Positions 56,150 through 64,000 of a DNA stretch of 64,000 bases are shown one piece after another. Position 1 is the first letter of the stretch. Every line of letters begins with the position of its first letter. The notes beneath the pieces are model-generated. The model was given only the letters and a program-made list of their open reading frames with translations. It was not told where the DNA came from and searched no databases. The position numbers were made by a program, and so were the translations under genes. Source of the DNA: Sepioteuthis lessoniana (lineage: Eukaryota > Mollusca > Cephalopoda > Myopsida > Loliginidae); the NCBI GenBank assembly GCA_963585895.1, contig OY757917.1:108995256-109059255 (forward strand), in the 5' to 3' direction.

Positions 56150-56799
56150 TGTTTTATTGTGCTATAATCAAACTGGTGACATCTCCACACTAGACGGAAC
56201 CCCTCTGAAACTAGTAGACAAATTCACCTACCTTGGAAGTAGCGTCTCATCAACCGAAAAAGATATAGACACACGGCTTACGAAGGCATGGGCAGCTATC
56301 AGTAGGCTTTCGGCCATATGGAAATCATACCTGACCGATACAATGAAACGCAGTTTCTTCCAGACAGCAGTCGTATTTGATACTGCTATACTTGGACGCT
56401 AACTAAACGGCTGGAGAAGAAACTAGACGGCAATTACACAAGAATGTTGCGAGCAATATAGAACAAGTCCTGGCGGCAATACCCCACAAGGCACCAACTA
56501 TACGGCCACCAACCTCTCATCACGAAAACTATCCAAGTTAGACGAACCAGGCATGCAGGACATTGCTGGAGAAGCAAGGACGAGCTCATAAGTGATGTAC
56601 TCCTATGGACCCCAGCGCATATGGCCGAGCAAAAGCAGGACAACCAGCTCGAACATACATACTGCAGCTATGTGAGGATACGGGATGTGGCCCTGAAGAC
56701 CTGCTAGAGGCGATGAACGATAAGGAGAAGTGGCGAGAGAGGGTCAGAGATATCCGTGGTAGCGGCACGATATGATGATGATGATGATGATGATGATGT
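56150..56799 (+). mobile_element. LINE 3' end, best preserved copy, with (ATG)n tail
   Basis: 5'-truncated non-LTR retrotransposon. It begins in the region after the reverse transcriptase (QTGDISTLDGTPLKLVDKFT, then YLGSSVSSTEKDIDTRL) and runs through TKRLEKKLDGNYTRML, HQLYGHQPLITKTIQV, RHAGHCWRS and DLLEAMNDKEKWRERV. It ends in about ten ATG triplets at 56771-56798. One frame shift is needed around the LLYGCTTWTLTKR segment. A microsatellite-like trinucleotide tail is typical of RTE-type LINEs, so I assign it there provisionally. It serves as the reference for the other fragments listed here. Confidence 0.9.
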
Positions 56800-57604
56800 A
56801 AGTGATAGTTTCGTCTCTGACACCACATAATCTACATCTGCTATTTTGTTGCGTCTTGTCAATTCTTGCTTTGACATAGTCCTAATTGCGTGGTTCTGTG
56901 CTTATTATTTTTATTTTACACCATACCACTTTTTCTCAATACATAACTGGTGTCTTTCAATGTATTGTAAATAATAAAAAGTCTTCTGGGGTCTTCAAGA
57001 CTAAATATCAAAGACAATTTCCACAGTACAAAAGTCTGGATAGTCTCAATACTTACTCTAATTTTCCCTTTTGTTAATATCTTTTTTGAAAATCGTTCTA
57101 ACTGTACCAAAAAAAAATGGTATCACTCTGACCTTTGTGTTCCACGTGTCTTTTAGCTCTAGGGTATGACGCAAATATTTATCTTTATTTTCACTTTCTT
57201 TACTTTTCATCTTATATTTTTCTGGAACTGCAAAATCCACAAGATGACTAAGTTTGGATTTTTTTTTTTTGTTTCTGGACAATTAACTCTTTGCCTGATT
57301 TTCTGGCTGAAATTAGATGATAATACATATCCCAAACCTCTATAGAATTTCGTACATCACATTTTCTTGGAGATATTCTCATTTGGGTACATAACATTTG
57401 TCTGCACGGATAAATTTTAATCACTTGCTCAATTCCGGTTCAGTAAACGTTTCGCCCCAATTAAAAGTACTTTTGGGGGCCAATTTGTTGCATTCACTTA
57501 TTTTATGATTTACTGTATCATCTTTGTATCTATATAACAATCACTATTCTGGTGTAAATTTTCTATTTTTTCTTCTTCATTATTATGAACACTATCACTA
57601 CTAC

Positions 57605-57872
57605 GACGACTACAAATGATTTTAAAATCAGATAGAATACTTAGAGGCGTCCTGGATACCTGATTTGCTGTCACTCAGACTCTAGTGAAAAACCACCTGT
57701 TAAAGCTGATTTTAGAAGCATACAATGAGCATAATAATTATAAGGGGACTGGAAGAATTGGAAATAAGAGAAAGAATACAGACCATCCAGAAGATAGCAT
57801 TATTAAAATCGGTTAGAATATTGGGAAGAGTCCTGGCGGCTTGAGAATATTTGTTGTCACACACACTCAGTG
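57605..57872 (+). mobile_element. Fragments of a second LINE family, two partial copies
   Basis: Two adjacent pieces encode the same block: LKSDRILRGVLDT and LLKSVRILGRVLAA, the second preceded by LEEL..RERIQTIQKTA. This resembles the conserved C-terminal TALLKSARILRKVLE segment of many CR1- or R2-like LINEs. Clade is not certain. A SINE B copy starts immediately after. Confidence 0.6.
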
Positions 57873-58108
57873 GAGGTGTCCTCGTGGTGTATTGGTTAGA
57901 GCGATGAATTGCGGAATCGTAGTAAACGAGTTCGAATTCCAGTCGCACTATTACGTTCACTTTCGGGCAAATACCATTGGGAAAGGTATGAACCCCCTTA
58001 TCCTCCCAGGTATGGGTTAAATAGTACCACTACTGTGGAGAATTTATTTGGTGTTAAATAACCTACAAAGGTTGATATGCCATTTAAAACAAAGAAATCA
58101 AACAAAAC
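57871..58108 (+). mobile_element. SINE B (tRNA-Gln-like), full-length reference copy
   Basis: Head TCCTCGTGGTGTATTGGTTA (A-box region, similar to tRNA-Gln GTGTAATGGTTA), B-box GAGTTCGAATTCCAGTCGC, body CTTTCGGGCAAATACC, and 3' tail AAATAACCTACAAAGGTTGA followed by TATGCCATTTAAAACAAAG. The tail contains a small stem, AACC..GGTT. About 238 bp. Confidence 0.9.
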
Positions 58109-59139
58109 CAAACCAAACAGACTCCAGAGAAACCCACCATCTAACATTGGTCTGAAAAAAGCTCGCAAGGAGTTTAAAGAGATAATGAATGTTATCATTG
58201 TTTTATGGAAGCATAAAAAAATAATGAAACTATACAATAAAAATAAATAAGAAGTATTTTAATTAAATTATTGATATCTAACTTAGCAATATAGCAAGAG
58301 TATTTCTTGAAGAATAAAATATTTGATCGTTTAATAAAAATCTGAGAACTATAGTTATCAACATAAAAATATCGATAACATTGCTCGCAATTGCTGGGGA
58401 AAAGCAGAAAGATTTTGAATTACGGTATACACAAAAGTAAGTGGGAGTTTAATTTAAATGAATTTCCTGAATTAGCCAAAAATATTGTGTTGGTTGAAGC
58501 AGTAAAATGATAGGTGATTGTTGTTCTCTAAACTAGAAGAATTGCCCGGGAAAAAACGATTATGTAACACTGGACAATGATCAGATATTTCCAGATTGCA
58601 AATGAGCTCAAATAATAAAGTAATTTTACAAATTGTAACGTTTTCAAAATAGACTAATTACAATCTCAAGAAATACTTCCTCCCATGTATATCTAGGAAT
58701 ACTGATAATCTTGATTTTACAATTTTATGTAACATATATACACACACATGCGCAAACAACCTATTTTTATATACAGGATTACCAATAAATTTGTACACAT
58801 TAAAAAAATTCTATTTACAAAAGTTAATTATCTTCTAGCCGAAGCAGTAGAAAGTTATATGATCAATATCATTATTTTATATTCATAAATAAACATTACA
58901 TCACTGAAACTCTGTAATCAAAGAAAAATTGCAAAACCTATATGAGGGATTAACTGATATCATCTATTCTCATTTTTGTAACTTAATTTTCAGGCTGTGG
59001 ATTTTGGTTATTAATAACACCTACTAATATCGCTTTTGATTGCAATATTTTATTCAAGAAATGAGAAAGTTCAACTATATTTTGTTCCTTGAAGAATTAA
59101 TTTTTAGGAAAAAAAATATTGATTTCGTATATACGTCTG

Positions 59140-59199
<60 letters not shown>

Positions 59200-59727
59200 T
59201 GATTATTTAAAGTGGCAAATTCCTTAATGTTTCGTTCATTAGATTTTGACGTGGAAGCTATTCGGTGTCTATTGAACTTTTTTTTAAAATTTAGATTCAT
59301 GTGACACAAATTCAAGAAGTACCAAGATTAAACTGATCAGCAAACAAATTGTACTAGCTTTAGTTTGCAATACTAATTAGCTAATCATTTCTGCCTGTAT
59401 TAATATCTACACACAAAAAATTGCAATACTCAACTTCGTTGCTATACTAAGTATAGCCACCAAACTAACTATGCCAGTCACCAATGTGTAGATGATGATA
59501 ATGGCTATGGCTGCTGCACAGTGTGACGCTTTCGTTGACGTTGAATTCTTTAGTTTCTGATATCAGTTTTGATATATTTTGAAATGAGTGAAGACATCGC
59601 TATGTGCGTATATCTGTCAGTAACCTGTCAAGAAAATTTAAGTACAATTTGTCCACTCTTGTTGCATCTCCACACAATTTTATTAATCTTTTTGAAAAGG
59701 TGAATGAGATAATGGATATATTGTTTG

Positions 59728-59760
<33 letters not shown>

Positions 59761-59837
59761 CACAAACACGAGGATTGCTCCTTATTCCGAATGTGTTAAC
59801 TTTCAAATCATTATTTCTCCTCTCCATGGTTTGGTTT
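58109..59837. other. No gene seen
   Basis: AT-rich sequence with (TA)n at 59140-59198 and (CA)n(TA)n at 59728-59760. No exon-like segment. Confidence 0.5.
59140..59198 (+). repeat. (TA)n microsatellite
   Basis: About 29 uninterrupted TA units. Confidence 0.97.
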
Positions 59838-59948
59838 GGTTTGATTAATGGCATATCAACCTTTGTAGGTTATTTAACGCCAAAGATATTCTCCTTGAAG
59901 AACAGTACTGATACTATTTAACCCACAGCTGGGAGCCTCTCCCTGGGA
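59838..59948 (-). mobile_element. SINE B, 3' half
   Basis: Minus-strand 5'-truncated copy: tail GGCATATCAACCTTTGTAGG on the plus strand, then AACGCCAAAG and CCCACAGCTGGGAG from the body. Confidence 0.82.
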
Positions 59949-60369
59949 ATTGTGTATTGTTTTATATCAAGCAATTTCGGTGAAAGTCTTCTCACCGAAT
60001 CTGTTTACATTGGAGTAGAATAATATGAATACAAGCAGAATACCTGCTTTTTTGAATTTTGCAATTGCATTTTAGACGAAATGAAAAGTGAAAAAAAAGC
60101 AAAAGACAAAAATAAAAACGATTATCAAAATACAATGGATGGTGTTAAACTGGGAAAGAACGGACGGAAGTAAGAAGTGAATTAAAAATATTTATATGTA
60201 AAAAGAAACAATCAGGAAGAAGGCAACGTCTCAATGCTCATACGGCTCTTTTATATGTACACGTATACCAAATTTAATTCTGTTTTCTCATCGCTAAAGC
60301 AATTACATCAAATATATATATAATTCGCTTATATATGTTTCATTTTGGGCCGGTAATAAATATATACAC

Positions 60370-60580
60370 AGAGAAGATTTTTTAGAATTGTGTATGGTCC
60401 AAATTTGTAGATGTTTCATTTATGTGTCAAATTGTTATATTTGAAAATTGTTAGTATTAGATAGGAATACATGAAACTATATAACCTTTTGCGAACAAAC
60501 GATCAGTATTCAATAAAATGATTACTGTTAGATAGAAATTGTTGAAATTAAAAGTCGATATAATTTTGATGAGAATCGAA
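60370..60580 (+). repeat. Dispersed repeat X, tail only
   Basis: TGTTAGTATTAGATAGGAAT ACATGAAACTATATAACC TTTTGCGAACAAACGATCAG, then TGTTAGATAGAAATTG. A shorter piece of the same tail lies at 21660-21745. Confidence 0.55.
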
Positions 60581-60599
60581 CAATTCTATAAGACACAAA

Positions 60600-60930
60600 T
60601 TGAAAAGGAAAGAAAAAAAATGAATAGATTTATAACAAAATAAAGATTCACCAAGAAGGTAATAATATTAATAATAATAATAGAAATAAGAAACATTAAA
60701 AAATATTAATAGCGTGAAAGAAAAATAAAGGATTACGAAAGAAAAAGGAGAGGAAGAGAGAAAAAGACTTCTCGAAAAAGAGGATTAAAAAAAATCCCAA
60801 AATACCAGAAAAGTGAAAAAAAGAAAGCAGTTACAAACGAAAAAAAGAAAGAAAGAAAACTACAAGTTGAAGCGAAATAAGAAGCAAAGGATGGAGTGAT
60901 AAAATTAAGAAAAGATACGCATGTTTAAAT
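60600..60930 (+). repeat. Purine-rich tract
   Basis: A+G-rich (GAAAAAGGAGAGGAAGAGAG), containing CCAGAAAAGTGAAAAAAAGA, similar to the core in 27740-29070. Confidence 0.6.
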
Positions 60931-61299
60931 GACAAACAGAAAAATAGAATAAAAGGTGTTATTATGCAGTAGATATGAAAAGAAAATATTCCAAACATGA
61001 ACTTCCAGAATATTCTACAAAATTTGAAACGTTGTTCAAATATTCATCTTCTTCGTCGGAGTCTAAAATTACTTACTTGCCAATTTATTTGCTTCTTCTG
61101 GTTTGCAGAAGAATTTTCCGTGATTAAATTTTCTCAAATTGAGTTAACAATGTCATTTCACTTTTTGTATTATCATTCATGTATATTTTTTGTTCCCTCA
61201 TGTTAGCACCAAAATATCACTCTAGACAATACAGATGGCTTAAGAAATGGTCAGAGCAGCTAAATACATTATTCAAATACAACGCATCCGTCACCAAGG

Positions 61300-61308
61300 A
61301 GAGAGAGA

Positions 61309-61352
<44 letters not shown>
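61300..61352 (+). repeat. (GA)n(CA)n microsatellite
   Basis: Four GA units then about 20 CA units; a minus-strand frame reads it as poly(CV). Confidence 0.95.
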
Positions 61353-61355
<3 letters not shown>

Positions 61356-61676
61356 TGATATTCGGGAGAAGAGAAATGCAGGGAGACCGAGCAGTAAGGA
61401 ATATTCTTGTAATCCCAAATACGGAATGCATATTCCATTAAGATAATGTCACATTTTAGGTCTATTTGTGTCTGTGTGTGCGTCACTGCATACGATATTG
61501 GAGTAAGATTACAGTGGGGCTTGGGGAAGGCTTTCATTCTTAGCCTTCTTTTTTGGCGCTGTTTTTCTTTAAAAAAATAATCCTACATAACCGGCTGTTT
61601 TTTGTTGATCATTTCAGTTTCGGTTGCTTTCTTTATAGGATTTCAATCTTGTAGCTGATTTATTGCCAAATCCTGT

Positions 61677-61693
61677 TACACACACACACACAC

Positions 61694-61752
<59 letters not shown>
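61677..61752 (+). repeat. (CA)n(TA)n microsatellite
   Basis: About 9 CA then about 28 TA units. Confidence 0.96.
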
Positions 61753-61756
<4 letters not shown>

Positions 61757-61789
61757 CATAAAAGCAAAAGATTAGTTTGTTGGTATTAT

Positions 61790-62235
61790 TTTTTAACGAT
61801 CCAGTGTTCATTTGTTTGCATGCAGTTCAATTATTACTATGTAATACTAATAATTCAATTTTTTGTACACAGTTAAATAGTTTCAAGCATTCTTATCGAA
61901 CACGAATAATTCTACTAAGTATTAATCATTTTTTGGCAGATACTTCAATTGGTTCATGTATATCAATCTAACACCAATAGTTTGATTTGAATACATTGAA
62001 ATGTTTTCAAGCATCTCTATGTAACACCATCTATTCAATTTAAGATGTAATTTGTTTTCACACCGTTACATTTTTATACAGTTCTATTTGAATCATAAAT
62101 TGGACCCTCACCGGTACTAGCTCTCTGGATCAGAATTGATATGAGAGTAATAGCAATGAAGAGACACGCCACAACCCCCAGGGCTTTAGGACTGGAGCCT
62201 CACCATCAGATTACTTAGAGTCATATCTAGGATAC
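61790..62235 (-). repeat. Dispersed repeat X, minus copy
   Basis: In reverse: head GGTGAGGCTCCAGTCCTAAA, then ATTTATGATTCAAATAGAAC and repeated ACTATTTAACTGTGTAC..AA units with GTATTACATAG or GTGTTAGATTG between them. Confidence 0.65.
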
Positions 62236-62309
62236 TCGTTGTGGGGAGAGTCTAACCCGTCTGCAGAGATACAGTCGGTTCATCCTACAGTCGCAGACGA
62301 CTTGGTTAC

Positions 62310-62880
62310 ATTTCTTTTTCCTTCTTTTTCTCTTTTATTTGAATTTTTTTTTTCTTCCTTTGATGTTTTTTCAGTACTTTTGAGGTCTTTTTCTGTTTTT
62401 TCTTTTCTTTCTTGAAATTCTTTCTTTCTTTTTCTTTCGTTCTTCTCAAAATTTTTATTTGATTCACATTGATTTCTTTTTTTTTCTTTTTGCTTCTATA
62501 TTCCTTTTTTGATTTCTTTCTTTGTATTTAAATATTCTTTATTTATTTATTCTGGCCTTCTTCGTTTGTGTCGTTTTTATTGATTATATTTCTTAATTCA
62601 TTGGTGTTTTTTTTTAAAATCATTTCTCTCGTTTCCTGTACTTCTCTCTTAAATTGTTTCTCTTACTTACATTAATTTTTATAATTTCTGTTCCGTTCAA
62701 GTTTTATTTTCTTCAAGATTTTTTCTTTCTTTTTTTTTCTTTTTTAATTTTATTCTGTCTTCCTATTTACGTTTTCTTTTTCAGCTTTAGTTCGTCTTTT
62801 ATGTTCTGGTTTTCTTCATTTATTTATTTCTGATCATTTATATGCTTTCTTTTTTTTTTCTATTCCCTTTCCATTTAGTT
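62310..62880 (+). repeat. Pyrimidine-rich tract
   Basis: T+C-rich, TTTCTTTCTTTTTCTTTCGT type, directly beyond the head of the minus-strand repeat X copy. Confidence 0.6.
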
Positions 62881-63631
62881 TCTTTCTTAAGTAATAAGGC
62901 AAAACTGGGTTATTTAACCTTTATAAGACAATCACTCAAAGAGAAGAAAGAGTCTGAACTCAAACCAGCAATACACCGTTAAAAATTACCTTGAGTCGTA
63001 TCCTGCTCGTGTTTAGGTAAATTAACACAATATCATTTTGCATAGTTATATGAATAAAATGAAATGTTATCGAAAAATAATATCACTTTGCCTTCACTCA
63101 TTATTTGAGTTAAATATGCTAAAACTTGTCGGCATATTTTTTTTGTTAGTAAGAGGGCAATATGAAATAAATCGGTTGAAGAAAGACATACCTTTTCAAT
63201 CATTAGGCAATGGATTTACTGATATGTGTGTATATTAGGAACAAAAATATATGCAGAAATATTTGTAAATATTTTCTATAAATGTATTGATCTCTATTAG
63301 TTTCGATCTAAATTCGACTTCAGTATTATTTTATCAATGTCATATTTTTAGACATTTTAAGACTGAGAAACTTTTAAAAGCTTGGAAATGACTGTCCCCG
63401 TGTGCATAAAAAAAAAAAAAATAAACCCATTTTCTTTCTATTGGTTGTTGTTTGAAATATTCTTAAAAAAATAATGTTAACTTACTTTTTTCCATTAAAA
63501 AAATCATTAACGGATATCATTTATGTATTTTTACATCATGCATTGTTTTAACATTTTTATTATACACGGTTATTAATGATGAGGATATTAGTACTTGGAG
63601 ATAAATATAGATTTATGAAGATCAAATGGTT

Positions 63632-63667
<36 letters not shown>

Positions 63668-64000
63668 CATACATTCTGTGAATATTAAATTCAGTATTTT
63701 AGCGAGTTAATTTCATTATGCTCTTGACAGGCAATGAGCACCTACACGTTTGTATAAATCTGTCCATGAAGTGTCTCACATGATCCACAACGAATCAAAA
63801 TGCTAACTTTAATTCATGCAAGTACAAATAGTAAGTTCAAATTAGATATACAACTGTCAACTCTTAAACTGGTTTTATGCTGGAATCAGTGCTACTTCAT
63901 TTCTAAAACAAGTGAATTTCAGACGTAATTCCACGAACAAAAATCGGACACTTGTGGCGATTACTATTGCATCAAATTTTGGAAGCATAAATACATCCTG
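62881..64000. other. No gene seen
   Basis: AT-rich with a poly(A) run near 63410 and (TA)n at 63635-63666. No phosphatase exon found. Confidence 0.5.

Noticed and set aside
57871-57960. True tRNA-Gln gene
   Set aside because: A- and B-box are present but the acceptor stem and anticodon arm do not pair and the SINE body and tail follow; it is a SINE head.

Overview
This looks like a non-coding stretch of a large, AT-rich animal genome, most likely a cephalopod mollusc (octopus-like). That is inferred from very abundant (TA)n and (CA)n microsatellites, three families of tRNA-derived SINEs, one dominant non-LTR retrotransposon family, mariner fossils and very long introns. No tool was run, so the taxon is an inference.

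The only host gene I can support is a receptor-type protein tyrosine phosphatase on the minus strand. Two coding exons are visible. The upstream one (54437-54572) starts inside the catalytic signature, reading AGVGRTG from its first complete codon. The downstream one (30425-30574) continues in frame (MVQTL then EQYVYVYDV). They are separated by one 23,862-nt phase-0 intron with canonical splice sites. The rest of the gene must lie outside the window, above 64000 and probably below 1. Nearly everything else is intron or flank.

Layout. 1-30424: fragments of a LINE whose protein C-terminus reads like TKRLEKKLDGNYTRML, SINEs, an 8-unit minisatellite, a DD37D mariner (17061-17953) inside a copy of a dispersed repeat of unknown class, and a second mariner (29434-30333) just downstream of the phosphatase exon. 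30575-54436 (the intron): a twin-primed LINE, a foldback LINE pair, two LTR fossils in opposite orientation, an endonuclease-region LINE fragment and many microsatellites. 54573-64000: the best preserved LINE 3' end with its (ATG)n tail, a second LINE family, SINEs, and purine- or pyrimidine-biased tracts.

The most interesting signals are structural: a LINE with a 5' inversion, two LINE copies sharing the same non-LINE 3' flank, an intronic LINE foldback that should make long dsRNA in a clade known for A-to-I editing, a 50-bp perfect palindrome created inside a SINE, a LINE joined directly to a SINE tail, and a dispersed repeat with a head and a periodic tail. I found no operon, CRISPR array, tRNA gene or rRNA gene. 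Most short ORFs are chance frames or translations of microsatellites.
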